Shown piece by piece: positions 51,852-59,727 of a stretch of 64,000 nucleotides of DNA (the stretch's first letter is position 1; every line of letters begins with the position of its first letter). A model generated the notes under the pieces. The model made no database searches. It was given only the letters and a program-made list of their open reading frames with translations, and had not been told where the DNA came from. Source of the DNA: Siccirubricoccus soli (GTDB lineage: Bacteria; Pseudomonadota; Alphaproteobacteria; Acetobacterales; Acetobacteraceae); contig NZ_JAMZIK010000016.1 of NCBI RefSeq assembly GCF_024178315.1, positions 1 through 64,000 on the forward strand. The letters are read 5' to 3'. The translations under genes were made by a program, and so were the position numbers.

Positions 51852-53109
51852 TCTCCGCGTCGAGATGATGCCTGTGGCGGCGCTCGCGCCCTACGCCGCG
51901 AACGCCCGGCTCCATCCCACCGAGCAGGTGGCGCAGCTCGCCGCCTCGATCGGGGAGTTCGGCTTCAACGTGCCGGTGCTGGTGGATGACGCCGGCGTGC
52001 TGATCGCCGGCCATGGCCGCGTGCTCGCCGCCAAGGCGCTCGGCCTCGATGAGGTGCCGGCGATCCGGCTCGGGCACCTGACCGAGGCGCAGGCGCGGGC
52101 GTTCCGGCTGGCGGACAACCAGCTGGCGCTCAACTCCACCTGGGACGAGGGACTGCTCGCCGCCGAGCTGCGCGCGCTGCGCACCGACGAGTTCGACCTC
52201 GGGCTGATCGGCTTCGACGGGGCGACGCTCGACCGGCTGCTGGACGAGGCGGCGTCAGACGCCCCGGCCGCACCTGGCGGGGATCCCGACGCTCCGGCGC
52301 CAGAGCCGCCCGAGGCTCCCATCACGCAGCCTGGCGATCTGTGGCTGCTCGGCCCGCACCGGCTGCTCTGTGGCGACGCCACCTCCGCTGCGGACGTCGC
52401 GCGGCTGCTCGACGGCGCGCGGCCACACCTGATGATCACGGACCCGCCCTACGGTGTGAACTACGATCCCGAGTGGCGGAATGAGGCGGGCGTCTCGGCC
52501 ACGATGCGCACCGGCAAGGTGGCGAACGACGACCGCGCCGACTGGCGCGACGCCTGGGCGCTGTTCCCAGGCGACGTCGCCTATGTCTGGCACGCGGGCG
52601 TGCACGCGCGCACGGTGATCGAGAGCCTCGAGGCGGCGGGCTTCGCGGTGCGGAGCCAGATCGTCTGGGCGAAGTCGCGCTTCGTGCTCGGGCGAGGCGA
52701 CTACCACTGGCAGCACGAGCCCTGCCTCTATGCAGTGCGCAAGGGTGCGACCGGCCACTGGCAAGGCGCGCGCGACCAGGCAACGCTCTGGCCGATCAGC
52801 GCGGGAGGCGACGAGGACGCGGCGACGGTGCACGGCACACAGAAGCCAGTGGAGTGCATGCGGCGGCCTATGCTGAACAACAGCGCTCCGGGCGAAGTCG
52901 TCTACGAGCCGTTCTGCGGCAGCGGCAGCACCATCATCGCCGCGGAGACCATTAGTCGCATCTGCTACGCGATGGAGCTCGACCGCCGCTATGTCGATGT
53001 CGCGGTGCGCCGGTGGCAGGCCTTCACGGGCCGTGCGGCCGTGCTGGCGGGGGAGGAGCGGGTCTTCGACGACATCGCCGCCGCCCGCGGCATGCAGGCG
53101 GCGGCGTGA
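51841..53109 (+). CDS. ParB-like / DNA methyltransferase fusion (second)
   Basis: 422 residues, overlapping the first by 11 bases. Same layout: LAPYAANARLHPTEQVAQLAASIGEFGFNVPVLVDDAGVLIAGHGR, then DPPYGVNYDPEW and YEPFCGSGSTIIAAE. DPPY suggests N6-adenine or N4-cytosine methylation. The ParB halves of the two are clearly related, but the methylase halves differ strongly, which suggests different targets. Confidence 0.85.
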   Translation: MLPDLRVEMMPVAALAPYAANARLHPTEQVAQLAASIGEFGFNVPVLVDDAGVLIAGHGRVLAAKALGLDEVPAIRLGHLTEAQARAFRLADNQLALNSTWDEGLLAAELRALRTDEFDLGLIGFDGATLDRLLDEAASDAPAAPGGDPDAPAPEPPEAPITQPGDLWLLGPHRLLCGDATSAADVARLLDGARPHLMITDPPYGVNYDPEWRNEAGVSATMRTGKVANDDRADWRDAWALFPGDVAYVWHAGVHARTVIESLEAAGFAVRSQIVWAKSRFVLGRGDYHWQHEPCLYAVRKGATGHWQGARDQATLWPISAGGDEDAATVHGTQKPVECMRRPMLNNSAPGEVVYEPFCGSGSTIIAAETISRICYAMELDRRYVDVAVRRWQAFTGRAAVLAGEERVFDDIAAARGMQAAA

Positions 53110-53124
53110 TCGGTGCGGCGCGCC

Positions 53125-53979
53125 TCAGGCCGGCAGGTGGTAGACCGTGTAGGACCCCTTCGCGCCCTCCTTGTTCGGGCCGACCTGGCGCACCCGCTCC
53201 AGCACCTGCACCTCGATCCCCTGGCGCTTCTTGAGGCCCGCGAAGAACCCGCGAACCGTGTGCTGCTGCCAGCCGGTCGCCTCGCAGATGTGCGCGATGG
53301 TCGCGCCCTCCTCGCGGCGGAGCATCGCCAGGACCGTCTCCTGCTTCGTCCCCTCGCGCGGCTTGCGCGGCGCGCCGGGCTCGCGCGCGGCGCGGGGCGG
53401 CTTGCCGGCCAGGGCGGCGCGGAGGGTCTCGATGGCGCGGCTGATCGGGTTGTCGGTCGCGTCCTGCGCCGGGCTGGCGTCCCAGGCGGCCAGGACCGCC
53501 GCGGCGGCGTAGCGCAGGCTTGCGCGCGGGGCGGGCGTGGTCGCGCCCTGGGCGGGTTCGGCGTCCTCCGCGGGGCCATCCCGCTCCGTCGCGTCCTCCC
53601 CGCCCGTGGGCGCCGTGTCGGCCACCGGTGCAGCGGCCTCCGCGGCGGCGCGGCGCTCGGCGTTGCGGCGCGCGATGGCCTCGGCGCTCTGCTCGTCCTC
53701 CTCGCGCGCGTCGTCCGTGTTCGGGTCGATGCCGATGGCCCGCAGCCCGTCGTCGGTGATGCGCGCCACGATCCAGGTGCCGTCCTCGTCCTGCCGCCAG
53801 CCCAGCCCGACATGCTCCCGCGGGGCGTTGATCTCGGTCAGCAGGTTGTTCTTGATCAGGCTGCGGAATACCGCGTTGCGGGCGGCGGCCGGCAGGGTCT
53901 TCGGCGCGCGGGCGAGGCCCATCTCGTGCTGCGCGGCGGCGCTGAGGATCACGCGCTGGGTGTCGGAAAGCTTCGTCAT
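53125..53979 (-). CDS. DUF3489 protein
   Basis: 284 residues from ATG 53979, opposite to the flanking genes. N-terminal LSDTQRVILSAAAQHEMGLARAPKTLPAAARNAVFRSLIKNNLLTE is a winged-helix-like part. The C-terminal KQETVLAMLRREEGATIAHICEATGWQQHTVRGFFAGLKKRQGIEV is the DUF3489 HTH. The middle is low complexity (Ala, Glu, Pro). Probably a DNA-binding regulator; unusual as a leftward gene inside the rightward phage operon. Confidence 0.8.
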   Translation of the reverse strand: MTKLSDTQRVILSAAAQHEMGLARAPKTLPAAARNAVFRSLIKNNLLTEINAPREHVGLGWRQDEDGTWIVARITDDGLRAIGIDPNTDDAREEDEQSAEAIARRNAERRAAAEAAAPVADTAPTGGEDATERDGPAEDAEPAQGATTPAPRASLRYAAAAVLAAWDASPAQDATDNPISRAIETLRAALAGKPPRAAREPGAPRKPREGTKQETVLAMLRREEGATIAHICEATGWQQHTVRGFFAGLKKRQGIEVQVLERVRQVGPNKEGAKGSYTVYHLPA

Positions 53980-54077
53980 CGTGGTGGTCTCCGGTGTCGG
54001 GTGCCGACCATCGGCCCCTACTGCCCGGAGCCCCGCCGGCGCGCGCCGGTCGGGGCCGCGGCGGGGTGTGCCGCGCA

Positions 54078-54314
54078 CTACTCGGCGAATTCGCCGCGCT
54101 TGAAGTAGCAATCGGTCACGCTCGCCAGTCGGCTGTTCCAGTGTTCGAGCGTCGCGGCCTTGCCCCAGAGGACGTCCTCGGGGTCCGCGCCGAAGTGGTC
54201 TGCGCTCATCTGCTGAAGCTCGGCGACCATCGCGTCGAAGCGGGCCTTCTGCTGCAGGAAGGCTTCGAGGCTCTTCTGCTGATTGCGGGCGGCGCGGGCT
54301 TCGCGGTCGGTCAT
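54078..54314 (-). CDS. Small hypothetical protein
   Basis: 78 residues from ATG 54314. Helical (REARAARNQQKSLEAFLQQKARFDAMVAELQQMSADHFG), then VLWGKAATLEHWNSRLASVTDCYFKRGEFAE. Upstream of DUF3489 on the same strand; same transcript likely. Unknown. Confidence 0.65.
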   Translation of the reverse strand: MTDREARAARNQQKSLEAFLQQKARFDAMVAELQQMSADHFGADPEDVLWGKAATLEHWNSRLASVTDCYFKRGEFAE

Positions 54315-54436
54315 CTTCGTCTCCGTCTGGCGCGCGGTGCTCCGCGCGTGACAGACCATTCGCGCTGCGGCGGGGGCTGAGCCAAGCGCCATCGGCACGA
54401 CGGCGATTGCTTTCTTCGAGGGGTCTCGATCACATC

Positions 54437-55015
54437 ATGATCGCCACCGCGCAGCCTGGCCGCGTGGCCTCGCAGCGCGAGGTGGCGCGCCGCCTCGGTA
54501 TCTCCCACACGGCGCTGCAGAAGGCGCAGCGCGCAGGCCGCATCGCGCCGGAGGCGGATGGCGCCTGGGACGTGGAGAAGGTCCGGGCGCGGCTCGCTGA
54601 CAGCAGCGATCCCGTCCGGAAGACCGCGAGTCTGGTGCAGCCAGCAGTGGCAGCACCCCGGCCCGCATCGCCGCCGCCTGTCGCCGCGATGCCACCTGCG
54701 GCCGATCCGCTGCCGCGCGCCGCCCAGAACACCTTCCACGATGCGCGCACGGCGAACGAGGTCCTGAAGGCGCAGGAGCGTCGGCTGCGGCTCGACGAAC
54801 GAAAGGGCAAGCTGGTCGACAAGGCCCGCGCGCTCCTGCTCGTGCACCGGCTCGCCAAGGAGGAGCGGGACGCCATCCTCGCCTGGCCCGCCCGCGTCGC
54901 CGCAGAGATGGCAGCCGAGCTCGGGCTCGATGCGCACCGGCTGCAGACCATGATGGACACGCGGCTGCGCCAGCACCTCGCTGAGCGGCACGACGTCCGG
55001 GTGAGCGTCGGCTGA
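54437..55015 (+). CDS. Phage terminase small subunit-like (Nu1-type) protein
   Basis: 192 residues from ATG 54437. An N-terminal HTH (ASQREVARRLGISHTALQKAQRAGRIAPEADGAWDVEKVRARLA) resembles phage lambda Nu1; a helical C-terminal region (RLRLDERKGKLVDKARALLLVHRLAKEERDAILAWPARVAAEMAAELG) is conserved in phage small terminases. TGATG overlap with the GpA gene supports the pairing. Confidence 0.75.
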   Translation: MIATAQPGRVASQREVARRLGISHTALQKAQRAGRIAPEADGAWDVEKVRARLADSSDPVRKTASLVQPAVAAPRPASPPPVAAMPPAADPLPRAAQNTFHDARTANEVLKAQERRLRLDERKGKLVDKARALLLVHRLAKEERDAILAWPARVAAEMAAELGLDAHRLQTMMDTRLRQHLAERHDVRVSVG

Positions 55016-56985
55016 TGGTCGGGGAGCATCTGCTGGACGAACTCGGCCGCTTCGAGGGCGACGCCGAAATACTGCAGGCGTGGCGTGACGGCATGGCGCC
55101 GGAGCCGGCGCTGCTTGTGTCGGAATGGGCCGACCGGCATCGCCTGCTCGGCAGCCGCGGCTCTGCCGAACCGGGGCCCTGGCGCACCGCGCGCACGCCC
55201 TACCTCCGCGAGATCATGGACGCGCTGTCGCCGGCGCATCCCGCTCGGCGTGTCGTTTTCATGAAGGGCGCCCAGGTCGGCGGCACCGAGTGCGGCAACA
55301 ACTGGATCGGCTACGTCATCCACCACTCACCGGGGCCGATGCTCGCGGTGCAGCCGACCACGGAACTCGCCAAGCGCTTCTCCGACCAGCGCATCGACCC
55401 GCTGGTCGAGGAGACACCGGCGATCCGGGAGCGAGTCGCGCCGGCCCGCTCGCGAGACAGCGGCAATCGCCAGCTCTCGAAGGAGTTCCCCGGCGGCCAA
55501 CTGGTGATGACCGGCGCCAACAGCGCAGTCGGCCTGCGGTCGATGTCGGCGCGCTTCCTGTTTCTGGACGAGATCGACGCCTATCCCGGCGACGTCGAGG
55601 GCGAGGGCGACCCGATCGCGCTGGCCGAGGCGCGCGCGCGGACCTTCGGCTGGCGGCGCAAGATGCTGCTGGTCAGCACGCCGACCATCGCCGGGCTGTC
55701 GCGGATCGAGCGTGAGTACCTGGCGACAGACCAACGGCGCTACTTCGTGCCCTGTCCGCATTGCGGCCACGGCCAGCATCTCCGATTCGAGCGGCTGGTC
55801 TGGGAGGAGGGTCACCCGGAGACGGCGCGCTACCTCTGCGAGGACTGCGACGCGCCGATCGGCGAGCAGCACAAGGCGGCGATGCTGGCCGCGGGGGAAT
55901 GGCGGGCAACCGCCACGGCCACGGACCCGCACGCCGTCGGCTTCCACATCTCGGCGCTCTACTCGCCGCCGGGCTGGATGCCCTGGTCGGAGATCGCCCG
56001 GCTCTGGCTTGCCGCGCAGGGCGACGACCGCGCGATCAAGACCTTTCGCAACACCGTACTCGGGGAGACCTGGCAGGAGGCGGGCGAGGCGCCGGATTGG
56101 CAGCGGCTCTACGACCGCAGGGAGACGTGGCCCGCGGGCAACGTGCCGATGGGCGGGCTGCTGCTGACAGCCGGCGTGGACGTGCAGCGCGACCGCCTCG
56201 AGGCGAGCCTCTGGGCCTGGGGCCAGGACCGCCAGTCCTGGCTGGTGGAGCACCGCGTGCTGGCGGGGAACCCGTTCGAGGCAGCGGTGTGGGAAGAGCT
56301 GCGGCTGCTGCTGGGCGAGACCTGGCGGCACGCGAGCGGGCATCGCCTGCCGGTCGCCATGGCGGCGATCGACAGCGGCGACGGCATGACCACCGCGGAG
56401 GTGTACGCCTTCGTGCGGCGCGCTGGCGCGGGTCGCGCCATTGCGGTGAAGGGCCAGGACGGGCTGCGCGCCGCGATCGGCCAGCCCGCCGCGACGGAGG
56501 TGCGGCGGAACGGCCGCAAGCTCGGCGGCCTGAAGGTCTGGCCCGTGGGATCCTCCTTCCTGAAGGCCGAGACCTATGGCTGGCTGAAGCTCGACCGGCC
56601 GACGGAGGAGAGCGGGGATCCATTCCCTCCGGGCTATGTGCACCTGCCGGTGCATGCGGCGGGTGAGGAGTTCTGCCGCCAGCTCACCGCCGAGCAGCTG
56701 GTCGCCCGCGCCGGCCGCAACGGCTTCCGCCGGCTGGAGTGGGTGAAGACCCGCGAGAGGAACGAGGCGCTGGACTGCCGGGTCTATGCCCGCGCGGCCG
56801 CGGCGGCGCTTGGCATGGATGGCTGGGGCGACGGGCGCTGGGCGCGCATGGCCGATGCGCTGTCGTTGCCGGCAGCCGAACTTCCCACGGGCGGGAATGT
56901 CGCTCCCCCGTCGCCTTCGCCGGCCGCACCCGACACCCATCGCCCACGCGGCTGGCTCGCGCCGCGCAGCGGCTGGTTGCGCTGA
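55015..56985 (+). CDS. Phage terminase large subunit, GpA family
   Basis: 656 residues. GpA features: PYLREIMDALSPAHPARRVVFMKGAQVGGTECGNNWIGYVI, FLFLDEIDAYPGDVEGEGDPI, LLVSTPTIAGLSRIEREY, the zinc site CPHCGHGQHL...CEDCDAPI, and the nuclease part VDVQRDRLEASLWAW. It cuts concatemers and drives packaging; cos-type packaging is usual for the family. Confidence 0.93.
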   Translation: MVGEHLLDELGRFEGDAEILQAWRDGMAPEPALLVSEWADRHRLLGSRGSAEPGPWRTARTPYLREIMDALSPAHPARRVVFMKGAQVGGTECGNNWIGYVIHHSPGPMLAVQPTTELAKRFSDQRIDPLVEETPAIRERVAPARSRDSGNRQLSKEFPGGQLVMTGANSAVGLRSMSARFLFLDEIDAYPGDVEGEGDPIALAEARARTFGWRRKMLLVSTPTIAGLSRIEREYLATDQRRYFVPCPHCGHGQHLRFERLVWEEGHPETARYLCEDCDAPIGEQHKAAMLAAGEWRATATATDPHAVGFHISALYSPPGWMPWSEIARLWLAAQGDDRAIKTFRNTVLGETWQEAGEAPDWQRLYDRRETWPAGNVPMGGLLLTAGVDVQRDRLEASLWAWGQDRQSWLVEHRVLAGNPFEAAVWEELRLLLGETWRHASGHRLPVAMAAIDSGDGMTTAEVYAFVRRAGAGRAIAVKGQDGLRAAIGQPAATEVRRNGRKLGGLKVWPVGSSFLKAETYGWLKLDRPTEESGDPFPPGYVHLPVHAAGEEFCRQLTAEQLVARAGRNGFRRLEWVKTRERNEALDCRVYARAAAAALGMDGWGDGRWARMADALSLPAAELPTGGNVAPPSPSPAAPDTHRPRGWLAPRSGWLR

Positions 56986-56999
56986 TCCTGGAGACCCTG

Positions 57000-57353
57000 A
57001 TGACCGCGATCGTGCCCGTGCGCACCAGTATCGCCGCCGGCCAGGCACTGAGCGGCCCTGTCGCCAGCGTCGGCTATGGCGTCTGCCTGCTGCTGCTGCC
57101 CGCCGCCTGGACCGACGCCCCGCTCACCCTGCAAGGCTCGCTCGACGAGGGCGAGCCTGCAGCCTGGGCGGATCTCTACGACCATCTCGGCAATGAGGTG
57201 GTGCTGGCCGCCGCCGCCGGCCGGGCACTCACCCTGCCGCCCACCCTTCTGCTCGGCTGGCGCTGGCTGCGGATGCGCTCCGGCCTCGCCGCTGCGCCGG
57301 TGAACCAGGTGGCGGAGCGCCTTCTCACCCTCGGCATCCGGCCCCTCGCATGA
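57000..57353 (+). CDS. Hypothetical structural-region protein
   Basis: 117 residues. ATG 57000 lies 14 bp after the terminase stop. Hydrophobic beta-rich start (GYGVCLLLLPAAWTDAPLTLQGSLDEGEPAAWADLYDHLGNEVVLAAAAG), ending NQVAERLLTLGIRPLA. Position between terminase and portal suggests a virion or assembly protein. Overlaps the next gene by 4 bases. Confidence 0.6.
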   Translation: MTAIVPVRTSIAAGQALSGPVASVGYGVCLLLLPAAWTDAPLTLQGSLDEGEPAAWADLYDHLGNEVVLAAAAGRALTLPPTLLLGWRWLRMRSGLAAAPVNQVAERLLTLGIRPLA

Positions 57354-57958
57354 CCGCGCTGTTCCAGCACTACCTGCCGCCGGCGCCGGCGATGCTGCCC
57401 CACGTCTCGGGGCGCTTCTACGCCTCGCAGCATGCGCGCGCCGTCGGCGGCGCGGTCGCGATGACGGCGAACCGGCTGTACTGCGTCCCCTACGTGCTGG
57501 CGCGTCCCGGGCTGTTCTCGGCCATGGCTGTCAGTGTGACGACGGGCGCGGCCGGACTCCTGCGTATGGCGCTCGCGGCGGACAATGGTGCCGGCCGGCC
57601 GGGAGCGGTGATCGAAGAGCCGGTGGTGGACGCCGACACCGCCGCCACTGGCAATGCACTCTGCCCCTTCGCGCAGCCGCGCTGGATCTCGGCCGGCATC
57701 TGGTGGCTGCTGCTGTGCTTCTCCGGGGCTCCCTCGGTACGCGGTACCAGCACGCAGGCATTCAGCGGCGGGAACACGCTGCTGCTCGGCTCGGCCGCGG
57801 CGGATGGCGGCGCCGGCGGTGGCACGACCGGCAGCGAGAACGGGTTCTTCGCGGCGCTGACGCACCAGGCCGGTGTGCCGATTATGCCGAACCCTCCCAC
57901 CGGGCTGTCCTATCTCGTCAACGCGGCGACGCCGCTGCCGACGCTCAGGGCGGCGTGA
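57350..57958 (+). CDS. Hypothetical phage structural protein
   Basis: 202 residues. FYASQHARAVGGAVAMTANRLYCVPYVLARPG, then GAAGLLRMALAADNGAGRPGAVIEEPVVDADTAATG and a Gly-rich C-terminus. Beta-rich, resembling small virion or fibre-associated proteins of such phages. TGATG overlap with the gpW-like gene. Role unproven. Confidence 0.55.
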   Translation: MTALFQHYLPPAPAMLPHVSGRFYASQHARAVGGAVAMTANRLYCVPYVLARPGLFSAMAVSVTTGAAGLLRMALAADNGAGRPGAVIEEPVVDADTAATGNALCPFAQPRWISAGIWWLLLCFSGAPSVRGTSTQAFSGGNTLLLGSAAADGGAGGGTTGSENGFFAALTHQAGVPIMPNPPTGLSYLVNAATPLPTLRAA

Positions 57959-58194
57959 TGGATCCGACTGTTCTCGCGTGGGCGCTGGCGCAGCCGCAGG
58001 GGAGCCGCGCCGCGGCGCTGGCGGCCGCCTACACGGGCGGCACGACGCGCGTGAGCTTCGACGGGCGAACGGTGGAGTATCGCAGCCTCGATGAGCTCGG
58101 CCGCGCGCTGGCCGTGCTGCGCGGTGCGGAGATGAGCGCAACGCGCCGTCCCTCCGTGACACTCGCCAGCTTCTCGCGGGAGAGAACCGGGTGA
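57958..58194 (+). CDS. gpW-like head-completion protein
   Basis: 78 residues just before the portal. VSFDGRTVEYRSLDELGRALAVLRGA has the gpW/phage_GPL-like pattern (a short helix-strand-helix joining protein) with a helical start. Members complete the head before tail joining. Confidence 0.65.
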   Translation: MDPTVLAWALAQPQGSRAAALAAAYTGGTTRVSFDGRTVEYRSLDELGRALAVLRGAEMSATRRPSVTLASFSRERTG

Positions 58195-59678
58195 TCCGAC
58201 GCCTCCGCGATGCATGGCAGGTGCTGCGCGGCTATGCCGCGGCGCAGGACCACCGCGCCTCCGCCTGGGCGCCCTCGGGCGGCAGCGCCAATGCCGAGGT
58301 CGGCATGGCTGCGGCCACGGTCGCCCGCCGCGCCCGCGATGCCGTGCGGAACGATCCCTATGCCAGCCGCATCGTTGATCTCTGGACCGGCAATGCGGTC
58401 GGCGCGGGCATCACCACCCGCTGGCCCGGCGACGCGCACGGCCGCGCCTGGCAGCGCTGGGCGGAGAGCAACGCCTGCGACGCCGAGGGACGGCTCGACC
58501 TCTACGGCCTGCAGGCGCTGGTGATGCGGGCTGTGGTCGAGAGCGGCGAGTGCTTCGTGCGCTTCCTGATGACTGCTCCCTCGCAGGCGAACCCGATCGG
58601 CCTGCGCCTGCAGGTGCTGGAGAGCGACCATCTCGACACGGCGCGGAACGGCATGGTCGAGGGCGCGCCGACCATCCAGGGCATCGCGCTTGGCGAGGCC
58701 GGGGAGCCGATCGGCTATTGGCTGCATCGCGTCCATCCCGGCGCCGCCTGGATCCTGCCGGGGGTGACCTGGCAGAGCAGCGAGCGCATCCCGGCGGCGG
58801 AGGTCCTGCACATCTACCGCAAGCGCCGGCCCGGCCAGTTGCGCGACGTGTCATGGCTCGCTCCGGTCCTGCTCCGTCTGCGCGACCTCGGCGACTACGA
58901 GGCCGCCCTCCTGATGAAGGCCAAGATCGAGGCCTGCCTCGCGGCGGTGGTCACCGAGGAGGGCGATGAGGCGCTCACCGGTGCGGCGACCGGCCTGCTC
59001 CGCGACGCCCAGGGTCGGACGGTCGAGAGCTTCGAGCCAGGGATGATCCTGTATCGCCGCGGCATGGGCTCCGTGGAGGTGGTGAACCCCTCCGGCGGCG
59101 GGAGCCATGCCGCCTTCGCCCGCCGCGCGCTGGAGGCCGCCGCGGTCGGCGCTGGCCTCACCTACGACCAGGTCTCGGGCGACCTGACGCAGGCGAACTA
59201 CTCCTCGCTCCGCGCCGGCAAGATCGAGTTCCGCCGGCTCTGTGAGCAGGTGCAGTACGGGATGTTGATCCCGATGCTGGTCCGCCCGATCGCGGACCGC
59301 TTTCACGCCCAGGGCGCGCTGCTCGGGCTGTGGGGCGCGGAGATGCCGGTCGGCGTGTCGCACGTCCCGCCAGCGCACGAGATGATCGACCCGCTGAAGG
59401 ACACCACGGCGCTCATTGCCCAGGTTCGCGCCGGCTTCGTGCCTCAGCCCGAGGCCGCCGGTGCCTTTGGCTACGACTTCCGCGCGGCCGTCGAGATGAT
59501 CCGCGAGGCCAATGCGCTACTCGACGAGGCGGGCATCTCGCTCGACACCGATCCGCGCCGTGTCGCGAAGTCCGGCGCCGCCCAGGACGCTGCGCAGATG
59601 GCAGCGGTGGAAATCGCGGCGACAGGGGCGGCAGCTCCGCTGCGGCAGCCGGCCGGGAGCCAGGCGGAGCCTGGCTGA
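58191..59678 (+). CDS. Lambda-type phage portal protein
   Basis: 495 residues from GTG 58191. ARDAVRNDPYASRIVDLWTGNAVGAGITTRWPG, SGECFVRFLM, LQVLESDHLD, VLHIYRKRRPGQLRDVSWLAPVLLRLRDLGDYEAALLMKAKIEACLAAVV and QVSGDLTQANYSSLRAGKIEFRR are the hallmarks of lambda gpB-like portals. It forms the dodecameric DNA gate and joins the head to the terminase. Confidence 0.95.
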   Translation: MIRRLRDAWQVLRGYAAAQDHRASAWAPSGGSANAEVGMAAATVARRARDAVRNDPYASRIVDLWTGNAVGAGITTRWPGDAHGRAWQRWAESNACDAEGRLDLYGLQALVMRAVVESGECFVRFLMTAPSQANPIGLRLQVLESDHLDTARNGMVEGAPTIQGIALGEAGEPIGYWLHRVHPGAAWILPGVTWQSSERIPAAEVLHIYRKRRPGQLRDVSWLAPVLLRLRDLGDYEAALLMKAKIEACLAAVVTEEGDEALTGAATGLLRDAQGRTVESFEPGMILYRRGMGSVEVVNPSGGGSHAAFARRALEAAAVGAGLTYDQVSGDLTQANYSSLRAGKIEFRRLCEQVQYGMLIPMLVRPIADRFHAQGALLGLWGAEMPVGVSHVPPAHEMIDPLKDTTALIAQVRAGFVPQPEAAGAFGYDFRAAVEMIREANALLDEAGISLDTDPRRVAKSGAAQDAAQMAAVEIAATGAAAPLRQPAGSQAEPG

Positions 59679-59727
59679 GCGTCCGCAGTCCACAGAACAT
59701 CCCGGCCTTTTCCACAGGGATATCCAC

